A stretch of DNA of 64,000 nt, taken from Duganella fentianensis (GTDB lineage: Bacteria > Pseudomonadota > Gammaproteobacteria > Burkholderiales > Burkholderiaceae_D). Position numbers and translations under genes: made by a program. Below the pieces are notes generated by a model. That model searched no databases. It was not told the DNA's origin and saw only the letters and a list, made by a program, of their open reading frames with translations. The stretch spans positions 248,001 to 312,000 of the forward strand of contig NZ_WWCL01000004.1 in the NCBI RefSeq assembly GCF_009857835.1, written 5' to 3'. Positions within the stretch are counted from its first letter, which is position 1. Each line of letters starts with the position of its first letter. Of this stretch, positions 46,044 through 53,107 are shown in pieces.

Positions 46044-46694
46044 ATGGAAAAAATAATATTGTTGACGGGCTTCGAGCCGTTCAATCAGGAGAAGATCAAT
46101 CCCTCGTGGGAAGCCGTGCGGGCTTTGCAGGGCTGGCGTGAAGGCGACTTCGTCGTGCATGCGCGCCAGCTGCCTTGCGTGTTCGGTAGTTCGGCGCGCA
46201 TGCTGCATCAAGCCATCGAGGAGCTACAGCCCAGTGTGGTGATCGGCGTGGGGCAGGCTGGTGGTCGTGTCGATATGTCGGTGGAGCGCATCGCCATCAA
46301 CATCGACGATGCACCGATAGCCGATAACAAGAAGCGCCAGATTGTGGACCAGCCCGTCGTCAACGATGGTCCGGCCGCCTACTTCGCTACCCTGCCTATC
46401 AAGGCCATCGTGCATGCGATCCGCGAAGCGGGGCTGCCTTCATCCGTGTCGCATACTGCGGGCACCTATGTGTGTAACCACGTGTTCTATAGCCTGATGC
46501 ATCAGGCGCACGAGTGGGGCACCACCATGCGCGCCGGTTTTATTCACATTCCCTATCTGCCGCAGCAGGCGGCGGCTCATCCCGGTGCTGCCAGCATGAA
46601 GCTGGACGATATGATAGAAGGCTTGCGCATTGCCGTGCGCACCACGCTGGCCTACGACGTCGACATGCGCGAAGCGGGCGGCGTGACTCACTAA
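46044..46694 (+). CDS. pcp: Pyrrolidone-carboxylate peptidase
   Basis: Pcp (216 residues) removes N-terminal pyroglutamate from peptides. The start ILLTGFEPFNQEKINPSWEA is canonical. Catalytic Cys lies in TYVCNHVFY, Glu in the VERIAINIDDAPIADN segment and His in FIHIPYLP. The ATG at 46044 is preferred over an in-frame TTG three codons upstream. It follows the DUF969/DUF979 pair, consistent with 5-oxoproline metabolism, and converges on the LysR gene. Confidence 0.93.
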   Translation: MEKIILLTGFEPFNQEKINPSWEAVRALQGWREGDFVVHARQLPCVFGSSARMLHQAIEELQPSVVIGVGQAGGRVDMSVERIAINIDDAPIADNKKRQIVDQPVVNDGPAAYFATLPIKAIVHAIREAGLPSSVSHTAGTYVCNHVFYSLMHQAHEWGTTMRAGFIHIPYLPQQAAAHPGAASMKLDDMIEGLRIAVRTTLAYDVDMREAGGVTH

Positions 46695-46736
46695 TCCGGC
46701 ACGCGGTGCCCGCCTTGCGAGCGCGGCGCGCTGCAA

Positions 46737-47639
46737 TCAGGCAGCCGGTGGATTGAGGATGTTGAGGAAAGCCCGCACCACGGGCGCATCGTCCAGTGTG
46801 GTGTAGGTGATATACAGATTGGCCGAAGGTGGATTGGTGCGGATAGGTACGAACACCACACCGGGCCAGCCTATGCGGCTGGTGGTCTCCGGCATCAGCG
46901 CCACGCCCAGTCCTGCACCCACCATGGCCAGCAGGGTCTGCGGCTCGGAGGCTTCCTGAAAAATCGTCGGCTGGAAACCGGCCTTGACGCAGCACTGGAT
47001 CAGGTAGCGCGGGAAGGAGGACTTGTCGAGCGCCAGCGTCAGCATGGGTTCTTCGGCGATGTCACTGAGTTCGATCGCCTCTTCCTTGGCCAGCGGGTGG
47101 TGCTCGTTGATGGCCACGCACACATCTTCGCGGAAGCACAGTTCCTGACGCAGATTGTCGCGCTTCAGGTCTTCTTCATCGAGGCGCGGCTCGCGCCAGA
47201 AGCCCACGTCTACCTGTTTGGCACGCAGCGCTTCGTACTGCAGGGTGGGGCCCAGTTCGTGGATGGTCCACGTCACGCGCGGATACTTGGTCTGGAATTC
47301 TTCCAGCAGGCTGGGTATCGGTCCCCACATGGCGGAACCGACGATGCCCACGCGCAGGCGGCCCACTTCGCCCCGGTCGATCTGACGTATGGTATCGACC
47401 GTCATGCGCATCTTGGCCAGCAGGTCGGTGGCTTCCTGCATCAGCGCCTTGCCTGCAACCGTCAGTTCGAAGGTGCGGGTGGTGCGGGCAAACAGCTTGA
47501 CTCCCAGTTCGCTCTCCAGCTTCATGATCTGCTGGCTCAGAGGCGGTTGCGAAATGTGCAGCCGTTCGGCGGCGCGGCTGAAGCTTTTTTCTTCTGCCAC
47601 GGCGAGGAAATACTTGAGTTGTTTCAGATCGATCGACAT
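46737..47639 (-). CDS. LysR-family transcriptional regulator
   Basis: A 300-residue LysR regulator. The N-terminal winged helix DLKQLKYFLAVAEEKSFSRAAERLHISQPPLSQQI, quoted in parts (LKQLKYFLAVAEEKSFSRAA), fits well, and the effector domain contains LRVGIVGSAMWGPIPSLLEEF. It resembles the BenM/CatM type that responds to small acids, but the ligand is unknown. It lies 16 bp after psuG and is likely co-transcribed with psuK-psuG. No ribosome site stands out. Confidence 0.92.
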   Translation of the reverse strand: MSIDLKQLKYFLAVAEEKSFSRAAERLHISQPPLSQQIMKLESELGVKLFARTTRTFELTVAGKALMQEATDLLAKMRMTVDTIRQIDRGEVGRLRVGIVGSAMWGPIPSLLEEFQTKYPRVTWTIHELGPTLQYEALRAKQVDVGFWREPRLDEEDLKRDNLRQELCFREDVCVAINEHHPLAKEEAIELSDIAEEPMLTLALDKSSFPRYLIQCCVKAGFQPTIFQEASEPQTLLAMVGAGLGVALMPETTSRIGWPGVVFVPIRTNPPSANLYITYTTLDDAPVVRAFLNILNPPAA

Positions 47640-47655
47640 AGGGAGCGAGCCTGCT

Positions 47656-48573
47656 TCAGTTCTGGTGCGCGTGCATGGCCAGTGCCAGTGCGGCGCCGCA
47701 GCGCGCATTGTTCTTGACCAGTGCGATGTTGGTGGCGAGGCTGCGGCCATCGGTCAGCTGCTTGATGCGGCTGAGCAGGAAAGGTGTGACCTGTTTGCCC
47801 GTAATGCCTTGCGCGTCGGCTTCCTGCAAAGCCTGTTCCGTGATGGCGTCGATCTCCGCTTTTGGCATCGCTTCGGCCGCCGGTACCGGGTTGCTGACCA
47901 CCACGCCGCCCTTCAGGCCCAGCTGCCATTTGGTGTGGATGAAGGCTGCCTGTTCGGCTGGCGTATCGAGCTGGAAGTCGGCATTGAAGCCGCTCTCGCG
48001 CGTGAAGAAGGCAGGGAAGCCGCGCTGGCCCACGCTCACCACCGGCACGCCGTAGGTTTCCAGATATTCCAGCGTGAGGCCGATATCGAGGATGGATTTG
48101 ACACCCGCGCAGACCACGGCGACCGAAGTGTGGGCCAGTTCCTGCAGGTCGGCCGAGATGTCGAAGCTGGTTTCGGCGCCGCGGTGTACGCCGCCTATGC
48201 CGCCCGTGACGAACACGCTGATGCCGGCCAGTTCGGCGCAGATCATGGTGGCGGCGACGGTGGTGGCGCCCAGCTTGCGCTGTGCCAGCACGAAGGGCAG
48301 GTCGCGCCGGCTGACTTTCATGGCGTCCGGCGAAGTACCCAGCAGTTCCAGTTGCTGGTCATTGAGGCCGATGCAGATCTTGCCATCGATGATGGCGATG
48401 GTGGCCGGTACTGCACCGGCAGCGCGGATGATCTGTTCCACTTCGCGCGCCATCTGCACGTTCTGCGGGTAGGGCATGCCGTGCGAGATGATGGTCGATT
48501 CCAGTGCCACGATGGCTTTGCCGGCGGCGCGGGCGGCGGCTACTTCCGGCGAATAGAGCAGAAACTGCTGCAT
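47656..48573 (-). CDS. psuG: Pseudouridine-5'-phosphate glycosidase
   Basis: PsuG (305 residues) splits pseudouridine 5'-phosphate into uracil and ribose 5-phosphate, cutting the C-C glycosidic bond. Family motifs are [43 protein letters not shown] and [17 protein letters not shown]. It lies 29 bp after psuK, and the pair forms the pseudouridine degradation unit. Length and motifs are complete. Confidence 0.96.
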   Translation of the reverse strand: MQQFLLYSPEVAAARAAGKAIVALESTIISHGMPYPQNVQMAREVEQIIRAAGAVPATIAIIDGKICIGLNDQQLELLGTSPDAMKVSRRDLPFVLAQRKLGATTVAATMICAELAGISVFVTGGIGGVHRGAETSFDISADLQELAHTSVAVVCAGVKSILDIGLTLEYLETYGVPVVSVGQRGFPAFFTRESGFNADFQLDTPAEQAAFIHTKWQLGLKGGVVVSNPVPAAEAMPKAEIDAITEQALQEADAQGITGKQVTPFLLSRIKQLTDGRSLATNIALVKNNARCGAALALAMHAHQN

Positions 48574-48602
48574 GAGTGTTCCTTACGGTTTGAGACTGCG
48601 GT

Positions 48603-49745
48603 TTAAGACTGATTTGGGAAGAGGGGCGGATGGTAGTCCGCCGACAGATCGAAGTCGTGGATTTCGTCCAGCACGTCCGCGGCCAGCATGGGCGATACCG
48701 TGTCCTGCGTCTCCAGCGTCATGGCGGCCACTTTCAGGCCGCGGCGGCAGGCCAGCGTCAGATCCTGGCTGCCCTGATACAGCGACCAGCACACGGCCGC
48801 CGAAAAGGCATCGCCGGCGCCGGTAACATCCACCACTTCCACCTGATGGGCCGGCAGCCAGACCAGCTCCGTGCCGCGCGTGTGGTACACGCCATGGCTG
48901 CCGCAGGTGACGATCAGGTCTTGCGCACCTTCGGCCTGCACGCTCTGGCAGGCGGCGCGCACGTCGGCTTCCGTGGGCAGGGCGCGGCCCACACGGGTTT
49001 CCAGTTCGCCGCGGTTGAGAATCAGCAGGCGCAGACCGCGCAGATCGGCCGGCAGGTGGCTCATCTTGGGCTGCGAGACGGCGATGACGATCAGCGGAAC
49101 ATTGTCGGCGCGCGCACTTTCCAGCAGCAGGGCCACGCTGGCGTGCGGCAGGTTGAGGTCCACCACCGTCATGGCGGCGGAAGCGCGCAGCGGCTGGCGG
49201 CTGGTGAGGAATTCCGGGGTGATGCGGTCGTACAGGGCCATATCGGCCAGCGCCAGTACCAGTTCACCGCGTTCGTCGAGGATCGCGGTGTAAGTGCCGC
49301 TGGCCGTGTCGGACAGCTTCAGACTGCCGCGCGTATCGATACCGGCGCGCTCGGCCTGATCCTGCAGGGTGCGGCCGGCGGCATCATCGCCAAAGGCGGT
49401 GAGCAGGGCGGCCGGCAGGTTGAGGCGGGCCAGATTTTCCGAAATATTGCGTGCCACGCCGCCATGCACTTCTTCCGCCGTGGCCGGATTCGAGGTGCCA
49501 TGCTGCAGTGGCGCGATGCTGCGCAGCTTGCGGTCCAGATTGGCAGCGCCTATACATAGTACAGGGCGCTTGTCGGGCAGCACATAGGCGCGCCCCAGCA
49601 GGCGGCGTTCGCGGATCAGGCTGGCGATATGGCCAGCCACGGCGGAACGCGACAGGCGCAATTCCACCGCCAGATCCTGCTGCGAAATGAAGGGATTGGC
49701 GCGGATCAGCTGATATAACTGGTCTTTTTTAGAGGCGTCGGACAT
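48603..49745 (-). CDS. psuK: Pseudouridine kinase (PfkB) with N-terminal winged helix
   Basis: A 380-residue PfkB-family kinase that phosphorylates pseudouridine for PsuG. Residues about 1-60 are a helix-turn-helix (KKDQLYQLIRANPFISQQDLAVELRLSRSAVAGHI in parts: FISQQDLAVELRLSRSAVAG), so it may act as its own repressor. The kinase domain has GGVARNISENLARL and the catalytic DVTGAGDAFSAAV. The start at 49745 (MSDASKKDQL) follows the promoter closely; the upstream frame is unlikely. psuG follows. Confidence 0.93.
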   Translation of the reverse strand: MSDASKKDQLYQLIRANPFISQQDLAVELRLSRSAVAGHIASLIRERRLLGRAYVLPDKRPVLCIGAANLDRKLRSIAPLQHGTSNPATAEEVHGGVARNISENLARLNLPAALLTAFGDDAAGRTLQDQAERAGIDTRGSLKLSDTASGTYTAILDERGELVLALADMALYDRITPEFLTSRQPLRASAAMTVVDLNLPHASVALLLESARADNVPLIVIAVSQPKMSHLPADLRGLRLLILNRGELETRVGRALPTEADVRAACQSVQAEGAQDLIVTCGSHGVYHTRGTELVWLPAHQVEVVDVTGAGDAFSAAVCWSLYQGSQDLTLACRRGLKVAAMTLETQDTVSPMLAADVLDEIHDFDLSADYHPPLFPNQS

Positions 49746-49791
49746 GGCGATGCAGTGTAGGGCCGGAAATGCAGCGGCGGATTCCGGCTGA

Positions 49792-49825
49792 TTAAACAAT
49801 TGTTTGCTAGTTTAAACATTTGTTC
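49792..49825. promoter_or_regulatory. Tandem 14-bp operator-like repeats at psuK
   Basis: TTAAACAATTGTTT (49792-49805) and TTAAACATTTGTTC (49812-49825) match at 12 of 14 positions and are exactly 20 bp apart, two helical turns. The first contains the palindrome AAACAATTGTTT. They overlap the psuK -10 and the start of its transcript, ideal for a repressor, possibly PsuK's own winged helix. Confidence 0.6.
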
Positions 49826-49837
49826 ATATAGCGTCAA
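49809..49837 (-). promoter_or_regulatory. Sigma-70 promoter of psuK
   Basis: On the minus strand, TTGACG (49837-49832) and TAAACT (49814-49809) are 17 bp apart, about 65 bp upstream of the psuK ATG. This is one of the best promoter matches in the window. Confidence 0.6.
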
Positions 49838-49879
49838 TCCCGCTTGCTGGCGTCAATACTGATCCACATAATACTCCTG

Positions 49880-49936
49880 ATTTATATGTAATTCGTATAA
49901 ATGTGTAAGAAAAATGGTATTTGCCATACATATGGC
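49880..49936. promoter_or_regulatory. Inverted repeats upstream of deoD
   Basis: ATTTATA-N9-TATAAAT (49880-49902) and GCCATA-CA-TATGGC (49923-49936) are perfect inverted repeats 21 bp apart, about 70-130 bp before the deoD ATG. They are candidate operators for the deo operon; the binding protein is unknown. Confidence 0.4.
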
Positions 49937-50008
49937 CGATGATGCATAGTGTCGGCTTCAGTCCCATGCTGTGCCCCGCGCGGGCTTCCCTAAAATTAGA
50001 GGATCTTC

Positions 50009-50860
50009 ATGTCGAACAATTCCCCATTCCAGGCTGCTGACATTATTCGTGCCCGTATTAGTGCTGGTCTTCCTGCCGGTTTCAAACCACGTGTTGCCCT
50101 GATTCTGGGCTCCGGTCTGGGTGTGTTGGCCGAACAGATGAGCAATCCTGTCACCATCAGCTACGACGAACTGCCGGGCTTCCCGATCAGCACCGTGCAC
50201 GGCCATGCCGGTGAACTGGTGATCGGCACGCTGGCGGGCGTCGATGTGGTGTGCATGAAGGGCCGCGGCCACGTCTACGAAGGCTATGGTCTGGGCGTGA
50301 TGACCAGCGCCGTGCGCACCATCAAGCTGCTGGGCTGCGAAATGCTGTTCGTGACCAATGCGGCCGGTTCGCTGCGCACCGAAGTGGACGCCGGTTCGCT
50401 GGTGGCGCTGACCGACCATATCAACTTCCTGCCGGGCACCCCGATGATGGGCCCGAACGACGAGCGTTTCGGTCCGCGCTTCTTCAGCATGGCCAATGCC
50501 TACGATGCCGACCTGCGCGCACTGCTGCACGCTTCGGCCAAAGAGAAGAGCGTGACGCTGCACGAGGGCGTGTACATCGCCTACGCCGGTCCTAACTTCG
50601 AAACTCCGGCCGAAATCCGCGCCTTCAAGACGCTGGGCGCCGATGTCGTCGGTATGTCGGTAGTGCCGGAAGTGGTGTCGGCCCGTCACTGCGGCCTGAA
50701 GGTAGTGGGCGTTTCGGCGATTACCAATCTGGCCGAAGGCCTGTCGCCGTTCCCGCTGTCGCATGAACAGACGCTGAAATATGCTGCCGTGGCAGCGACC
50801 TCGCTGATCGACGTGATTCTGGCTTTCCTGAGCAACGTCGCCAAAACGCAGCAGGCGTAA
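50009..50860 (+). CDS. Purine-nucleoside phosphorylase (trimeric type)
   Basis: A 283-residue purine-nucleoside phosphorylase of the low-molecular-mass trimeric family (PunA/XapA type), not the hexameric DeoD. Motifs: LILGSGLGVLAEQ, GHAGELVIG, FVTNAAGSLR, GPNFETPAEIR and VVGVSAITNLAEGL. It cleaves (deoxy)inosine and guanosine to base and (deoxy)ribose 1-phosphate. It opens the seven-gene deo-like operon; a hairpin separates it from deoB. Confidence 0.95.
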   Translation: MSNNSPFQAADIIRARISAGLPAGFKPRVALILGSGLGVLAEQMSNPVTISYDELPGFPISTVHGHAGELVIGTLAGVDVVCMKGRGHVYEGYGLGVMTSAVRTIKLLGCEMLFVTNAAGSLRTEVDAGSLVALTDHINFLPGTPMMGPNDERFGPRFFSMANAYDADLRALLHASAKEKSVTLHEGVYIAYAGPNFETPAEIRAFKTLGADVVGMSVVPEVVSARHCGLKVVGVSAITNLAEGLSPFPLSHEQTLKYAAVAATSLIDVILAFLSNVAKTQQA

Positions 50861-50868
50861 CAACCCCG

Positions 50869-50891
50869 AGGGGCGGCTAGTCCGCCCCTTT
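50869..50891 (+). terminator. Hairpin between the PNP gene and deoB
   Basis: AGGGGCGG and CCGCCCCT form an 8-bp stem with loop CTAGT, followed by TT. The short T-run implies partial termination or an mRNA-processing role, since deoB follows after 22 bp. Confidence 0.45.
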
Positions 50892-50912
50892 GCATTTGAG
50901 GAGCTGGAAAAC

Positions 50913-52106
50913 ATGAAACGCGCATTTATTCTGCTGCTGGATTCCTTCGGTCTGGGCGCTACGCCAGACGCAGCGAAATACAACGACGCGGGTGCCAACA
51001 CCTTCGGTCATATCGCCGAGCGCATCGCCGCTGGCGGCCAGCCGCTGGCCCTGCCCACACTGGAAAAACTCGGGCTGGCAGCAGCAGCGCAACTGGCCAG
51101 CGGCCAGTGGGCGGCAGGCTTTGACCAGCGCGAAGGCTTTACGGCGGCCTATGGCGCGTCGCGCGAACGCTCGACCGGTAAGGATACCCAGTCCGGTCAC
51201 TGGGAAATCGCCGGCGTGCCGGTGGAATTCGACTGGGGCTATTTCCCCAAAACGGTACCATCCTTCCCGGCTGCGCTGACGGAAAAGCTGCAGGAACTGG
51301 GCAAGGTGCCGGGCTTCCTCGGCGACTGCCACGCTTCGGGCACGGAAATCATCAACAAGCATGGTGATGAACACGTCGCTTCCGGCAAACCGATTATCTA
51401 CACCTCGGCCGACTCGGTGCTGCAGATCGCGGCGCACGAAGAATCGTTCGGTCTGGAGCGCCTCTACGAACTGTGCGAGATCGCCTTCAAACTGGTCGAA
51501 CCGTATAACATCGGCCGTGTGATTGCCCGTCCATTCCTGGGCGCCAACGGCAACTACACCCGCACCACCAACCGTCACGACTACGCAGTTGCGCCACCGG
51601 CGCCGACGCTGCTCGATCACGTCAAGAACGATGGTGGCGAAGTCATCGCGCTGGGCAAGATCAGCGACATCTTCGCAGCGCAGGGCGTTTCGCGCGTGGT
51701 GAAGGGCAAGGACAATATGGCGCTGTTCGACGCGCTGCTGAAAGTACAGCAGGAAGCCGGCGACAAGTCGCTGACCTTTGTGAACTTCGTCGATTTCGAT
51801 CAGGCTTTCGGTCACCGCCGCGACGTGAACGGCTACGCGCAGGCGCTGCGCGAAATGGATGCGCGTCTGCCGGAATTCATGGCTGGTCTGAAGGAGGGCG
51901 ATCTGGTCGTACTGACCGCCGACCATGGCTGCGACCCGACCTGGCCCGGTTCCGACCACACCCGCGAGCACATTCCGATGATCTTCTTCGGCCCGCAGGT
52001 GAAGCCGCAGGCACTGCCGATTTCCGAAACCTTCTCCGACATCGGCCAGACTCTGGCCCACCACCTCGGCGTCAAACCACTTTCCAACGGAAGCAATCTG
52101 TTATGA
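50913..52106 (+). CDS. deoB: Phosphopentomutase
   Basis: DeoB (397 residues) converts (deoxy)ribose 1-phosphate to 5-phosphate. It is a member of the alkaline-phosphatase-like superfamily. Metal-binding segments are LLDSFGLGATPDA, the nucleophile region GKDTQSGHWEIAG, FVDFDQAFGHRRD and TADHGCDPTWPGSDHTREH. The order PNP-deoB-deoC is typical of deoxynucleoside catabolism. It overlaps deoC by four bases. Confidence 0.97.
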   Translation: MKRAFILLLDSFGLGATPDAAKYNDAGANTFGHIAERIAAGGQPLALPTLEKLGLAAAAQLASGQWAAGFDQREGFTAAYGASRERSTGKDTQSGHWEIAGVPVEFDWGYFPKTVPSFPAALTEKLQELGKVPGFLGDCHASGTEIINKHGDEHVASGKPIIYTSADSVLQIAAHEESFGLERLYELCEIAFKLVEPYNIGRVIARPFLGANGNYTRTTNRHDYAVAPPAPTLLDHVKNDGGEVIALGKISDIFAAQGVSRVVKGKDNMALFDALLKVQQEAGDKSLTFVNFVDFDQAFGHRRDVNGYAQALREMDARLPEFMAGLKEGDLVVLTADHGCDPTWPGSDHTREHIPMIFFGPQVKPQALPISETFSDIGQTLAHHLGVKPLSNGSNLL

Positions 52107-53065
52107 CCATCATCTCCGACTTCAAGCGCAACGAAGCGGTCCCCCTCGATCTGGGCTGGATCAATCACATCCACATCAACAAGAGTGCAGCCGACCGTCG
52201 CGCTGCCAGTCTGGCCAATCGCCGCACGGTGAAGAAGGAATATCAGGCAGCATGGCTGATCAAGGCCATCGGCCTGATCGACCTGACCACGCTGTCCGGC
52301 GACGATACGCCGGGCCGTGTGGAGCGCCTGTGCATGAAGGCCATGCGCCCGCTGCGCAGCGATCTGGTGGAAGCCATGGGCCTGCAGGACTACCCGCTGA
52401 CCACTGGCGCCGTATGCGTGTATCACGAGATGATCAAACCGGCCGTGCAGGTGCTGCAAGGCCGTCTGCCGATTGCTGCCGTTTCGACCGGTTTCCCGGC
52501 TGGCCTCACCAGCATGGAAACCAAGGTGCGCGAGATCGAACTGTCGGTCGCTGCTGGCGCTACCGAGATCGACATCGTCATCACCCGCCAGCACGTGCTG
52601 ACGGGGAACTGGCAGGCGCTGTACGACGAAATGCTGGCCTACCGCAAAGCCTGCGGCGAAGCCCACGTGAAAGCCATTCTGGCGACCGGTGAACTGGTGA
52701 CGCTGGAAAACGTCGCGAAAGCGTCGTGGGTGTGCATGATGGCTGGTGCCGATTTCATCAAGACTTCGACCGGCAAGGAACCTGTCAACGCCACCATTCC
52801 TGTATCGCTGACTATGGTGCGTGCGATCCGCGACTACCACGAGCAGACCGGCTTCAAGATCGGCTACAAGCCAGCCGGTGGCGTGAGCACGGCCAAGGCT
52901 GCGCTGCAATACCTGACGCTGATGAAAGAAGAACTGGGTAATGAGTGGCTGCAGCCGCACCTGTTCCGTATTGGTGCTTCCAGCCTGCTGACCGACATCG
53001 AACGTCAGCTCGAGCACTATGTGACCGGCAATTACTCGGCCGCCCATCGTCACGCGCTGCCATAA
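52103..53065 (+). CDS. deoC: Deoxyribose-phosphate aldolase
   Basis: DeoC (320 residues) splits 2-deoxyribose 5-phosphate into glyceraldehyde 3-phosphate and acetaldehyde. The Schiff-base lysine lies in DFIKTSTGK, and further residues lie in VCVYHEMIKPAVQVLQG and GYKPAGGVSTAKAAL. It is longer than E. coli DeoC (259) through an extended N-terminus of about 45 residues. It overlaps deoB by four bases and is followed by an aldehyde dehydrogenase that can use its acetaldehyde. Confidence 0.95.
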   Translation: MTIISDFKRNEAVPLDLGWINHIHINKSAADRRAASLANRRTVKKEYQAAWLIKAIGLIDLTTLSGDDTPGRVERLCMKAMRPLRSDLVEAMGLQDYPLTTGAVCVYHEMIKPAVQVLQGRLPIAAVSTGFPAGLTSMETKVREIELSVAAGATEIDIVITRQHVLTGNWQALYDEMLAYRKACGEAHVKAILATGELVTLENVAKASWVCMMAGADFIKTSTGKEPVNATIPVSLTMVRAIRDYHEQTGFKIGYKPAGGVSTAKAALQYLTLMKEELGNEWLQPHLFRIGASSLLTDIERQLEHYVTGNYSAAHRHALP

Positions 53066-53107
53066 GCATTCAGCGCGCACCTTAGCCTACAGAATATCGG
53101 ACACGTC

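Larger units (their letters stand above)
49746..50008. other. 263-bp divergent region between psuK and the deo operon
   Basis: It holds the psuK promoter and tandem repeat operator (49792-49837), an AT-rich palindromic segment (49880-49902), and GCCATA-CA-TATGGC at 49923-49936. A GGATC-like ribosome site precedes the deoD ATG. No gene fits here. Confidence 0.6.
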
